Origin: CAVZZG01 sp963779685 | Lineage (GTDB): Bacteria > Actinomycetota > Thermoleophilia > Gaiellales > F1-60-MAGs149 | Assembly: GCA_963779685.1 (NCBI GenBank) | Contig: CAVZZG010000001.1 | Span: 744,001 to 808,000 of the forward strand | DNA length: 64,000 bases | Direction: 5' to 3' | Position numbers and translations under genes: made by a program | In this document: positions 37,528 to 46,916 of the stretch, piece by piece | Position numbering within the stretch: the stretch's first letter is position 1 | Layout of the letters: each line of letters opens with the position of its first letter | The notes under the pieces: generated by a model | What the model was told of the DNA's origin: nothing | The model's input: only the letters and a program-made list of their open reading frames with translations | Database searches by the model: none

Positions 37528-38686
37528 GTCGTCGATCTATGCCCCCCCGCGGCTCGGCCGTGCCGAACTGCGAGTCATCGCGGAGGTCGATGAGCTCCGT
37601 CAGGAGCTTGGTAGCGCCGTGGGGGATCACGAGCCCCGACGCTGGGTCGGGAGCCTGCGGCGGATGTCGCTGGCCCGCAACGTGCAGGCGTCGAACAGCA
37701 TCGAGGGGTACAACGCGACCTTCGAGGACGCGCTGCTCGCCATTGACGGCGAGCAGGCGATTGGTGCCGACGCCACAACCCAGGCGGCGCTCGCTGGCTA
37801 TCGCGATGCGATGACCTACGTGCTCCAGGTGGCCGACGACCCGGCGCTCTCGATTGACGAGGGCCTGCTGAAGGCCCTGCATTTCATGATGCTCAAGCAC
37901 GACCTCGCCCACTCGCCCGGCCGGTGGCGACGCGGCCCGATCTCCGTCCGTCGCGAGCCGACCGGGGACACCGTCTACACCGGCCCGGACTTCGAGCACG
38001 TGCCGGATCTGATCGAAGCCCTCATCGGGACGCTCGACGGAGACCCCGAGGCGGTGCTCGTGCGCGCTGCCATGGCGCACCTCAACCTCGTCATGATCCA
38101 CCCCTTCCGCGACGGCAACGGCCGCATGGCGCGCTGCCTCCAGACCCTCGTGCTCACCCGGGCAGGGACCGCCAACCCGGTGTTCTCGAGCATCGAGGAG
38201 TACCTCGGTCGAGACACACCGGCCTATTACGACACCCTCGCGCGCGTTGGCGAGGGGGCGTGGAATCCCCGCAACGACGCCCGTCCATGGATCCGGTTCT
38301 GCCTCACGGCCCACCTGCGCCAGGCCCGGACCATGCTCCGCCGCGTCGAGGAGACCCATCGGCTGTGGACGGCGTGCGAGGCGCTCGTCCACGAGCGGTC
38401 GTTGAACGAGCGGATGATTGGCGGGCTGCTCGACGCCGCGCGCGGCATACGTTTGCGCCGGCCCAGCTACATCCGGCTCGTGTCGCTCACCGCCGGCGAG
38501 GACATCGCCGACCTGACGGGCAGCCGAGACCTCCGGCAGATGGTCCTCGCCGGCCTGCTCGAGCCTCGCGGCGCAGCACGCGCCCGCTACTACGAAGCGT
38601 CGCCGATCCTCGCTGCTCGATGGGAGGAGATCCGCGCGGCCCGACCCGCGACGCTGATAGCCGACCCGTTCACGGCGATTCGTTGA
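37526..38686 (+). CDS. Fic-domain protein (AMPylator type, class II inhibitory motif)
   Basis: A 386-residue Fic protein. The catalytic loop HPFRDGNGRMAR (H192 to R203) is canonical and complete, predicting transfer of AMP or a related moiety to a protein hydroxyl. The N-terminal inhibitory helix motif S56-N-S-I-E60-G61 fits [ST]-x-x-x-E-[GN], placing it in self-inhibited class II, where the glutamate blocks ATP until relieved. The C-terminal 80 residues (about 310-380) look like a winged helix, as in many stand-alone Fic proteins. No separate antitoxin gene adjoins it. The ATG is leaderless and sits inside a palindrome. Target protein unknown. Confidence 0.93.
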   Translation: MSSIYAPPRLGRAELRVIAEVDELRQELGSAVGDHEPRRWVGSLRRMSLARNVQASNSIEGYNATFEDALLAIDGEQAIGADATTQAALAGYRDAMTYVLQVADDPALSIDEGLLKALHFMMLKHDLAHSPGRWRRGPISVRREPTGDTVYTGPDFEHVPDLIEALIGTLDGDPEAVLVRAAMAHLNLVMIHPFRDGNGRMARCLQTLVLTRAGTANPVFSSIEEYLGRDTPAYYDTLARVGEGAWNPRNDARPWIRFCLTAHLRQARTMLRRVEETHRLWTACEALVHERSLNERMIGGLLDAARGIRLRRPSYIRLVSLTAGEDIADLTGSRDLRQMVLAGLLEPRGAARARYYEASPILAARWEEIRAARPATLIADPFTAIR

Positions 38687-38720
38687 TCCACGCTTCGTCT
38701 CACCGTCCGGTCGAGACGAG

Positions 38721-39668
38721 CTATGGGGTGAGCACGATCTTGCCGCGCACGCCGCCGGCCTCGAGGGCGCGGTGGGCGTCGGCAGCTGCCGCTAGCGGCA
38801 GGACCCGATCGACCAGCGGGCGTAGCCGCCCGTCGGCGGCGAGCCCGGCCAACTCGTCGAGCCCAGTCCGGGACGGCGACGTGAAGAAGAGATGCAGTTC
38901 GATGCCGCGCTGCCAGCCGGCCAGCAGCACCTGCGGCCGGTCGGTGTCGACGATGCTCGCGATCCGGCCGTCTGGCGCCAGCAGCTCGAGTGCCTGCTCG
39001 ATGGCGGCGCCCCCGACCGTGTCGAGCACCACGTCGACGCCGCGGCCGTCGGTCGCGGCCAGCGTCGCCGCGACCGTGTCCTGGGTGCGGTAGTCGATCA
39101 CGACGTCGGCGCCGAGGTCGCGCACGAGGGCGGCATTGGCCGCCCGGCAGGTCGCGATCACGCGCGCCCCTCGGAGCGTGGCCAGCTGGACGGCGAAGGA
39201 GCCGACGCCGCCGGCGCCGGCGTGCACCAGCACCGTCTCACCGGGGGCCAGGCGGGTGCGGGTGAGCGCCTCGCGCGCCGTCAGGCCGGCGACGGGCAGC
39301 GTCGCGGCCTCGATCGCCGCGAGCCCCGCCGGGCGCCGCGCCACCAGCGCTGCCTCGATCGCGTGGAGCGTCGCATAGGTGCCGTGACCGGTGAAGAGCA
39401 GGGCCATCGCCAGCACGCCGTCGCCGACCGCGAGGTCGGTCACGCCCACCCCAACGGCGAGGACCGTGCCGGACAGGTCGGAGCCGACGACCAGCGGCAC
39501 CGCCGCCTGGTCGGCGTAGTCGCCGCGGCGTGTCTGCACGTCGACCGGGTTCGCGGTCGTCGCCTCGACCCGCACCAGCACCTCGCCGGGGCCGGCCGCC
39601 GGGTCGGGAAGCTCGCGCTGCTCGAGCACGTCGGGCCCGCCGAACCGGCTGACGACGATGGCCCGCAC
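38721..39668 (-). CDS. Quinone oxidoreductase/zinc-free MDR-family dehydrogenase
   Basis: A 315-residue medium-chain dehydrogenase/reductase. It has the N-terminal GroES-like fold (VVSRFGGPDVLEQRELPDP), the NADPH Rossmann motif HAGAGGVGSFAVQLA, and C-terminal LEAGGVRGKIVL typical of quinone oxidoreductases. Catalytic and structural zinc cysteines are absent. The start is GTG 39668 (VRAIVVSRFGG); no strong Shine-Dalgarno sequence. It follows the large kelch protein on the same strand by 29 nt. Likely reduces quinones or enones with NADPH; exact substrate unknown. Confidence 0.88.
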   Translation of the reverse strand: MRAIVVSRFGGPDVLEQRELPDPAAGPGEVLVRVEATTANPVDVQTRRGDYADQAAVPLVVGSDLSGTVLAVGVGVTDLAVGDGVLAMALLFTGHGTYATLHAIEAALVARRPAGLAAIEAATLPVAGLTAREALTRTRLAPGETVLVHAGAGGVGSFAVQLATLRGARVIATCRAANAALVRDLGADVVIDYRTQDTVAATLAATDGRGVDVVLDTVGGAAIEQALELLAPDGRIASIVDTDRPQVLLAGWQRGIELHLFFTSPSRTGLDELAGLAADGRLRPLVDRVLPLAAAADAHRALEAGGVRGKIVLTP

Positions 39669-39697
39669 GAGCGCATCGTAGCCATCGGGCCTTGATC

Positions 39698-42600
39698 TCA
39701 GTCGTCGACCTGCCCGGCCAGCGCGAGCGAGTCGACGCGGTCGCCGACGAGCAGCCGCACCCGCACGACCGCCCGCGTCACCCACGCCTCGCGCGCGAGC
39801 CGCTCGACGCGGCGCTCGGCGCTGTACACCACCACGTGGCCGGTCGCGGGCGGTCTCGACGACGAAGCCGGTGAAGTCGCCGAAGTGGTCGTAGCGCAGC
39901 GAGACGACCTTGCCGGTGACCGTGCCGGCGGCCGTGGCATCGCGGTCGTCGCCGGACTCGTCGTCGCGGTCGTGCCCGTGGCCGTCGTGCGGCCCGTGGC
40001 CGCCGCACCACTTCCACGGGTGCTTCCAGTCGCCGTCGCCGGTCGCGACGATGATCGTCGGGTCGCCGCCCATGCCGGCGACGCGGCCCGCGTAGAGGTC
40101 GACGTACCGGCGGAACACCGGCCACCACTTCGTCTCGAGCGGCACCGACTGCTCGATGTGGCGCAGGATCGACAGCGTGCGCTCCTCGTCGGCAGGAGCA
40201 TCGGCGCCTTGGTGCTGACCGGGATCTCGAGGCCGAAGGCGCCGATCGTACGTCGGTAGAGGAAGCCCTTGCGGGACTCCGTCATCGAGGGAGCTCTTCA
40301 TGACCGTCGCAGGGGCGACGGCGCCGATCGCGACGTTGCACGTGCTTGCGCGCCGCGCGATCGTCTCGTGCCGATCTCGACCTGCCGCCCGACGCCGAAG
40401 CGGGCGCCGGTGATCTGGCGCACCCGCACCGAGTAGCGCTCGCCCTTGTGCACGGTCGGCGGCAGCTCGACGGCCATCAGGCCGACGTGGTCGACGGTCG
40501 GACGGCGCCCGGCACCGGCACGAACGTCACGCCGCCGGCCTCGCAGCGACGAGCGTGTGGGCGTCGACGAGCGCGAGCCGGTTCGAGACGTACATCGTGT
40601 GCGCCCAGTCGAGCGCGGCGGCCGCGTCGACGGTCGGCAGGTAGATCGACGCGCCGGGTGCCGGCCGGGCACGTTGCCCCAGTCGATCATCAGCTCGTCG
40701 GGCCGGCCGTCGAGCGGCGACGGCCGGCGTCGGCCGGATCTGCAGCGTCTGCGGAGCCACCCGCGAGTCGACCACGCCCGGGTTCGGGACGCCGACGAAG
40801 GTGAGGTTGCGCTGCGCGAGCTTGTCGGAGGTCGACGGGTCGGCCGCAGTTCGGGATCGTCTGGCCGTCGAGGTTGAGCTCGACGATGCAGGCACTGGTG
40901 GAGGCTGCGAACGTGCTGCTGGATCGACAGCAGCGGGCCCGTGCCCTGGAACGGCCCGTCCGGCAGGTTGGCCGGCGTCGATGCCGATCAGCCGCGCCGG
41001 GGAAGCGCAGGTCGGTGGGCTGGTTGATGTCGAGCCAGCAGCCGAAGTAGGCGACGACCTCCGCGCCCGAGGCTGTCGTGGACGATCGTGCGGACGTTCG
41101 GGGCGTCGGTCTGCGTGGTCATGCTGACCGTCGCCGAGTTCGACGCGCGGCTCGGCGAAGAACGGGATCGTCATGATCTCGTCGCCCTGCCGACCGAGCA
41201 GCGGCACGTGGCGCGACCCCGCGGTGAAGCGTGCGGTAGAGCGTGGTCGGGTCATGGACGGCGTTCGTCTGCTGGGCCGGCCACATGCGGAAGAACGCGC
41301 GCACGTTCGGCGCGTCCTGGTTGAGGTCGCGTAGCCGCACCCGGCGACGGCGAAGTTGAAGACGCCGGTGCCCGGCGCCGTCGGTCGGCGCGAGCGTCAG
41401 CGCCTCGGGGTCCTCGTGCGGGTCGATCGCGTCGAACTCGCTGCCCAGCGCCGGGATGCCCGTTCAGGTTGGTGAGCACGCGACTGGATGAAGCTCGTTG
41501 CGACGTTGCCGGCGGCGCCGCTCGTCGCGAGCGTCGCGCCGAAGCGGTGGCCGCCCTCGGTGACCTGGAAGACGCGGATGTCGATGCTCGTCCACCAGTC
41601 GAGGCCGCGACCCGGGTCGCCGTCGAGGATGTACGGGTCGGGCGACTGGAGCAGGCGCAGCACGCCGGCGTTGGCGACGGTCTGGCCGGCGGCGGTGAGC
41701 ACGGCCGTCGCGGTGATGATCCTGCGATCGGCCCGGTGAAGCTGAACATCGCGTCGCTGTCGAAGCTGGAGGACGAACGGGAACGTGAACCGCTGCGGCA
41801 CGTTCGGCGGCATGCTCGGATCCTCCGGCAGCACCTTGCCCCGCTGCACGACGTGCAGTCCGCCGACGGGGACGGGAAGGTCGGCGACGATCGGCGGCGA
41901 CGCGAGGTTCGCGGCGGTCAGGCCGAGCTCGGCGGCGGTGTAGCCCTCGACCACCACGAGGATGGCGGGATCGATCATCGGCCGGCGCCCCGTTCAGCGA
42001 GATCAGCGCCTGCACCTCGCCGTGGCCCGACGGTCGAGCGGTCCATGACGAGGAAGCAGTCGCGGGTGCCGACGCTGACCGGGCAGCGCCGCCGAGGCGA
42101 TGCCGTTGGCGACCACCTCGAGGTTCCAGGCGCCGGGCGGGATGTTCGCGGGCACCTCGACGACGGCGGTGACCGTCGCCGTCCCGGTCGCGATGCCCAT
42201 CGTCGAGAAGTCGCGCGTGCGCAGGTAGTGCACGTCGCCTGAGGCATTCGTCAGCCGGACCAGCGGGTAGTTCGTGGCGTTCTGGCGGTCGTCGCCGTAG
42301 CCGTTGGCGTGGGTGAGGCCGTTCAGCTGGGTGCCGGCGATCTGGTATGCGTGCCCGGCGATCAGCGCCGACGGGGCGGCCGTGAGCGGTCGGCCGCCAG
42401 GACGCCTGCGGCGTCAGCTCGGCCGCGTCCGGGGCGTACTCGTTGATCGTGTTCTGCTCGCCGCTCATCAGCACGTGGCCGTTGGGCAGCAGCAGGAAGC
42501 AGCACTGCCAGGTGTGCCCGGGCGGGCTCGACGGCTGGTTCGGCTGCGTCGTCAGGGTGGTGGCGGTCTCGTTGACGTCGCAGATCGTGACCGGCCCCGA

Positions 42601-43591
42601 GAAGAACTGGCCGCCTGCGTCGACCGGGCCCGAGGTGACGAGCACGTGGCCGTTGGGCAGCACGACGACGGCGCCGTCGAGCGAGGTCTGCAGGCCGGCG
42701 GGGGCGTTGGTGTTGCCGGCGTCGGCCGGGCAGGTCGGGCCCGGCGACCCATGAGCCCTTGGCGGTCGGGGTCGCACCGGAGGTGTAGACGCCGGTGTGG
42801 CCGCTACCGCCGACGAAGAACGCCTTGCCGTTCATCAGCGTCACGGCCCCGCCGATCTCGTTCAGCGTCGTGCCGCCGATCGCGCCGACCGGCAGCGTCG
42901 AGGCGGTCGACGCCCGCGCTCACCCACTCGTCGCGGCGACGGCACGTACATCTCGGCGTTCTGGGTCGTGGTCGTGCCTGCGATCTGCACCGTGAGCACG
43001 TTGCCGTTGGGCAGCAGGCACCAGCTCTCCTCGTTGGCGGCGCCCACCTTGGTGTTGGCGACCGTGCCGAACTTCGTGCCCGACTCGATCCAGGTGTCGG
43101 TGACCGGATCCCAGATCGCGTTGCGCGGCCGTCGAGAGCGCGCCGAACATGACCCGGCCGTCCTCGAGCACGATCGAGACGCAGTCGCCGACGATGAAGT
43201 CGAAGCCCGGCGTCGGCTTGTTCAAGCGTCGACCAGGTGCCGGATCCGGGCTCGAAGATCTCGGCGCGGGTGTCGTTGTCGGTGTTGGTGTCGGTGTCGC
43301 CGAGGATGTCGGAGTACTCGCCGCCGACGACGAACACGCGGCCGTCCTTCAGCACGCCGCTGCCGAAGTACTTGCGCTGACCGGTCATCGGCAGCGCGCT
43401 CGACCAGGTGCCGTTGCGGTAGTCGCCGTGACCGTCAGGCGTGAGGCGGTACCAGTTGCGCCCGCCGTAGGTGTCGCTCGAGCGACGGCCGGTTGGCGTC
43501 GTGCACGAGCACGGTGCCGTCGGTGAGTAGCAGCATGGTGCCGGCCCTGCACGCCCGACGGTGCGTTGAACGTGTTCCAGGTGCCGCTCAT
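39698..43591 (-). CDS. Giant kelch/galactose-oxidase-like protein, about 35 frameshifts
   Basis: ATG at 43591 follows AGGAGGGGCTCG. Restoring frames gives one continuous product of about 1300 residues ending at 39698. Residues 1 to about 420 are kelch repeats (TMLLLTDGTVLVHDANRP, GRVFVVGGE, LLPNGHVLMSGEQNTINEYAP). Next comes a galactose-oxidase C-terminal/DUF1929-like domain (YPLVRLTNASGDVHYLRTRD, STMGIATG, AWNLEVVANGIASA). The remaining 700-odd residues (e.g. FDAIDPHEDPEALTLAP, RFPARLIGID, HSLRRHIEQS-like segment, MGGDPTIIVATGDGDWKHP) I do not recognise. No signal peptide is evident. Lesions occur about every 110 nt; most equal loss of CG/GC from alternating runs. Length 3894 is divisible by three, so start and end share a frame. 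The Tyr-Cys pair of a true galactose oxidase was not identified. Two adjacent genes instead of one cannot be fully excluded. Confidence 0.65.
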
Positions 43592-43844
43592 CGAGCCCCT
43601 CCTCGGTCCGGAATGCGTGCGCACGCGCCGCGACGGCCGTCGCCAGCCGTCTCCGCGCGTCACCGTGGCGTCACGCCGACGAACGCCGTACCCGGAGACG
43701 AACCTCGATCACGCATGGCGCGGGTTCGAGCGGGCCGGCAGTACACGTCTGCTGTTAGCAGGGTGGGCCCCGGCCGCGGCAGATTCAAGGACAGGTACGC
43801 CTAGCTTTGGGGCGGGACACGGCCTGGCCTGGTGGGCTAGCCCG

Positions 43845-45005
43845 TCACTTGAACGGCACGGTGACGGGCCCCGGCACGCGTTGGTACACGGCGAAGAAGT
43901 CGCGGTCGTCGGGCACGAGGTAGCGCGTCTTCGGCTGCTGGTAGTTGGGCACGACCTTGACCGGGCCGAGCCCGCCACGGTGGGTGTAGGTGATCAGCGT
44001 CGGCCACTCCGGGTTGATGTCGAGCTGCATCGCGCGCACGGCGCCGGCCCGCTGCAGGATCGTCGCGAGGGTGGTCACCGTCTGCCAGTCGGCCGCGGCG
44101 TAGATGAGGTTGCCGTGCCGGTCGATGCCGGCGCCCGTGCGCCAGACGCGGGTGGCGTTGCCGAGGGTGTAGCCCCACTGCGAGCTGTCGTTCAGGGCCG
44201 GGTTGAGGCGCCCGTGGTCGACGATCAGGGGCAGGCTCTGGCGCGCGAAGGCGATGTCGGGGCCGGCCACCGCACCCGCGCGCCAGCGCTTCACGTCGAC
44301 GCGGCCGTCGCGGTACGCGACCAGCGTCGCGAGGCCCTGCTTGAGCGGTTCGTACTGCCTGCCGTTGATCGACGATCCGTTGCTGCCGTCCTTGTAGATG
44401 AAGCCGCCGTTGAACGTCGCGAGCAGGCGCCAGCGCTGGTCGTGGGGCACTTGCATCGGCCCCCGCACCGGCGCGCTGGGCGGTTCGTAGCGGCCGGGGT
44501 ACCAGCTGACCGCGGTGCGCGAGCTGTCGAACCAGGCGAGATAGGCGAGCGTCCGCGGGTAGGCGACCTCGGGCCGGAAGGTCGTCACGAGCACGGGCGG
44601 CCTTCCGGCCATGACGGGGCCGGTGCCCGACCACACGCCCTCGCCCGGCAACGCGTGTCTGAAGGCCAGATCGATCTTCGGTGGCGTCTCCATGGCGGCC
44701 GTGGTGGCCGGTGGAGGGCCGACGCCGAGCTTCGGCACGCTCCTCAGCTGGGGGCCGCCAGGGTCCGGCGCCTGCCAGCTGAAGTAGTAGTGCTCGACCT
44801 CGTCCACGAGCCAGTTGCCGTGGTGCTGGCGGATCCATTCGACGCTGCGCGGCCACAACGGCAGGCTCGACGGCTGCAGCATCGACGTCGTGTAGGAGTA
44901 GGCCACGGGCACGAGCAGCACCAGCGCCACGACCGCCGCCCAGCGCCCGGCGCGCCGCCGCCGGCGTCGTCGGCGGGGAGGGCGCGCGCTCCTGGTCAAC
45001 TCCAC
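43845..45005 (-). CDS. Phosphodiester glycosidase (NAGPA-domain) family protein, membrane-anchored
   Basis: A 386-residue protein. A very basic N-terminus (RRRRRRRR) and a single helix (WAAVVALVLLVPVAYSYTT) anchor it with the rest outside. The C-terminal 250 residues match the NAGPA/phosphodiester glycosidase domain: WRLLATFNGGFIYKDG, SSINGRQY, and MQLDINPEWP. Family members remove N-acetylglucosamine from a phosphodiester linkage or act on surface glycans. GTG 45005 overlaps the deacetylase stop by 10 nt, making it the third gene of an envelope-glycan operon. The 253 nt between this gene's end and the kelch gene start at 43591 hold no other gene, only a small CTGCT/AGCAG hairpin near 43750. 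Confidence 0.82.
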   Translation of the reverse strand: MELTRSARPPRRRRRRRRAGRWAAVVALVLLVPVAYSYTTSMLQPSSLPLWPRSVEWIRQHHGNWLVDEVEHYYFSWQAPDPGGPQLRSVPKLGVGPPPATTAAMETPPKIDLAFRHALPGEGVWSGTGPVMAGRPPVLVTTFRPEVAYPRTLAYLAWFDSSRTAVSWYPGRYEPPSAPVRGPMQVPHDQRWRLLATFNGGFIYKDGSNGSSINGRQYEPLKQGLATLVAYRDGRVDVKRWRAGAVAGPDIAFARQSLPLIVDHGRLNPALNDSSQWGYTLGNATRVWRTGAGIDRHGNLIYAAADWQTVTTLATILQRAGAVRAMQLDINPEWPTLITYTHRGGLGPVKVVPNYQQPKTRYLVPDDRDFFAVYQRVPGPVTVPFK

Positions 45006-45724
45006 GACCGGGCCTCCGCTCCGTCGGCGACGGGCAGCAGCCGGGTGCCGAGGCCGGATCGCTGAAGTGCGTGAGCGATGGCGGGGAGCGCCCGGCACGT
45101 GCGCCCGTACGAGCCGCTCGCGCCGTAGCGGTCGGAGTCGTGCAGCAGGAGGATGTCGCCGGCGCGGAGACCGCGCGCGACCCGCCGGCCGATGCTGTCT
45201 GCGGTTGCGGCGGCCTGCCAGTCGCGGCCCCAGCGGGTCCAGCTGACGAGCAGCAGGCCGTGTCGACGTGCGTACTGGAGCGTGGCGAGGCTCGTGGCGC
45301 CGAACGGCGCCCGGATGGCGCGCACCGACTGGCCGGTGACGTTCTCGAGCGTGCGCTGAGCCGTCGCCAGGTCGGCCGTGAGGCGGTGCGGGTTGCGTAG
45401 CGGATGGGGCGCGTGGCCGGCGCCGTGCAGCTCGACCCGGTGGCCGGCGGCACACATGGCGCGGACGAGGCCTTCGTGCCGCGCGGCGCTGTCGTGCATC
45501 ACGAAGAACGTGGCGCACAGCCCCAGTCGGTCGAGCTCGGCGAGGATCGCGGGTGTACCTCGTGGATGCGGGCCGTCGTCGAACGTGAGCGCGACGGCGG
45601 GAACGTCGCCGGGCAGCCGGCGTACCACGCCGGGAAACCGCAGCCGGCCGACGCTGCCCAGGCCGGGGGCGGCGTTCGCGGCCACCAGCCCGGCGGCGAG
45701 GATCAGCGGGCCGCTGCGTGCCAC
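44996..45724 (-). CDS. Polysaccharide deacetylase (NodB domain)
   Basis: A 242-residue carbohydrate esterase family 4 protein. An N-terminal hydrophobic segment (GPLILAAGLVAANAAPGLG) is likely a signal anchor. The NodB domain has the catalytic-base motif ALTFDDGPHPRGT, the metal-binding histidine pair in ELHGAGHAPH, RAPFGA, and a final DILLLHDSD. It would remove N-acetyl groups from a GlcNAc-containing surface polymer. GTG 45724 overlaps the end of the glycosyltransferase gene by 22 nt; the phosphodiester glycosidase gene overlaps its own end by 10 nt. Confidence 0.88.
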   Translation of the reverse strand: MARSGPLILAAGLVAANAAPGLGSVGRLRFPGVVRRLPGDVPAVALTFDDGPHPRGTPAILAELDRLGLCATFFVMHDSAARHEGLVRAMCAAGHRVELHGAGHAPHPLRNPHRLTADLATAQRTLENVTGQSVRAIRAPFGATSLATLQYARRHGLLLVSWTRWGRDWQAAATADSIGRRVARGLRAGDILLLHDSDRYGASGSYGRTCRALPAIAHALQRSGLGTRLLPVADGAEARSWS

Positions 45725-46863
45725 GGTGAAGGAACGGGGGTACCGGAGTAGGCTACGGTCGCCGCCGGCTGCGGGGCGAGTGCCGCCAGCAGCTCGCCGC
45801 ACTGCGGGCGGTCGAACAGCAGTCGGGCCTGGCCGGCCGTGTTCGGCGCGGTCTCGGCCCAGAAGCGGCTCGCCGCGAGCTGCGCCGACAGCGCTGCCTG
45901 GTCTTCGGCGAGCGTGACGAGACCGTTGGTCGCGAGCAGTTCCGCGTTGGCCTCGCCGTGTCCGGGCAGCGGCTGGTACATGACCACCGCGAGCCCCACC
46001 CGGAACGCCTCCAGGCAGGTGAGGCCGCCGGCGTTCTGAATCAGGACGTCGCTGGCGGCCATCAGCTCGGGCAAGTCGTGCGCGAATCCCACCACCGTTC
46101 CGGGGCGCAGCGCCGGGTCGGCGGCGAGGCGTGTCCACAAGGCCTGGTTGTGGCCGCAGACCACGATCGGCACGCACCCCGCCGCGCTGCACGCCGCCGC
46201 GGCGCCGGTGAGGTCGCCCGTGCCCCAGGCGCCGCCGACGATCAGCGCGACCCGATCCCCGGCCGTCAGCTTCAGACGGCCGCGAACCTCGCGACGAGCG
46301 CCGGGCGCGGCCAGGTGGGCCGCGATCGGCGGCTGGATGGCCACGAGCGAAGAGGTGGCGGCGCCGACGGTGAGGTTGGCGTCGAGCGCGCGGTGGATCC
46401 AGGCCGGGTGCGGATCGACGTCCGTCACGATCGCCGCACACGGCGTCGGCAGCCGCCGTCGCCGGCGAAGTCCGGCCAGGGCGGCCGACACCAGCGGATA
46501 GGTCGAGACCACGAGCGTCGCCTCGCATTCCGCGATCCGGACCCGAAGGCGGCGGCCTCCCGCCCGTGCCAGCAGCGAGCCGACCAGCCGCATCAGGCGC
46601 GTCGAGCGCGTCACCCGGTACAGGATCCGCCACGACCAGGGAGCGTGCTCGAGCTGGAGGTGGTAACCGTCGACGACGATCCGCTCGATCCACCGGCCCA
46701 GCAGCGCCAGCCCGTCATCGGTCTCGACGGTGTAGCCGCGAGCTGCCAGTTCCGCCGCCACGCCGCGGGCGGCGGCGTCGTGCCCGGCCCCGACCGGCGC
46801 CGACAGGATCAGCGCGCGCCGGGGCGGGCCGGGGTACGCATCCGCTGTCGGGCGGCGAGCCAC
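45703..46863 (-). CDS. MGDG-synthase/MurG-like glycosyltransferase (GT28 type)
   Basis: A 386-residue GT-B glycosyltransferase. It opens with RRALILSAPVGAGHDAAARG, the glycine loop of the monogalactosyldiacylglycerol synthase N-domain. The C-domain has VALIVGGAWGTGD and LIQNAGGLTCLEAFRVGLAVVM, the nucleotide-sugar binding region. Such enzymes glycosylate diacylglycerol or a lipid-linked acceptor at the membrane. It is first in a tightly overlapping operon with a polysaccharide deacetylase and a NAGPA-domain protein, pointing to assembly and trimming of a surface glycolipid or polymer. Start GTG 46863, divergent from the acyl-CoA synthetase. Confidence 0.85.
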   Translation of the reverse strand: MARRPTADAYPGPPRRALILSAPVGAGHDAAARGVAAELAARGYTVETDDGLALLGRWIERIVVDGYHLQLEHAPWSWRILYRVTRSTRLMRLVGSLLARAGGRRLRVRIAECEATLVVSTYPLVSAALAGLRRRRRLPTPCAAIVTDVDPHPAWIHRALDANLTVGAATSSLVAIQPPIAAHLAAPGARREVRGRLKLTAGDRVALIVGGAWGTGDLTGAAAACSAAGCVPIVVCGHNQALWTRLAADPALRPGTVVGFAHDLPELMAASDVLIQNAGGLTCLEAFRVGLAVVMYQPLPGHGEANAELLATNGLVTLAEDQAALSAQLAASRFWAETAPNTAGQARLLFDRPQCGELLAALAPQPAATVAYSGTPVPSPWHAAAR

Positions 46864-46901
46864 CGGAACGAGACAGTACGTGCCGGTTCTGAAGGCGTTC
46901 T

Positions 46902-46907
46902 TAGGAT
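46902..46907 (+). promoter_or_regulatory. -10 box for a probable leaderless transcript
   Basis: TAGGAT at 46902-46907 (4 of 6 to TATAAT) ends 9 nt before the GTG start of the acyl-CoA synthetase gene at 46917. No Shine-Dalgarno sequence lies in the intervening GCTGCCGCC. The same 9-nt gap is seen between TACAAT and the Fic ATG at 37526, which supports leaderless initiation at both. Confidence 0.45.
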
Positions 46908-46916
46908 GCTGCCGCC

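Noticed and set aside
37526..38686. Fic protein as part of a toxin-antitoxin pair
   Set aside because: It carries its own class II inhibitory motif and no small antitoxin gene lies on either side.
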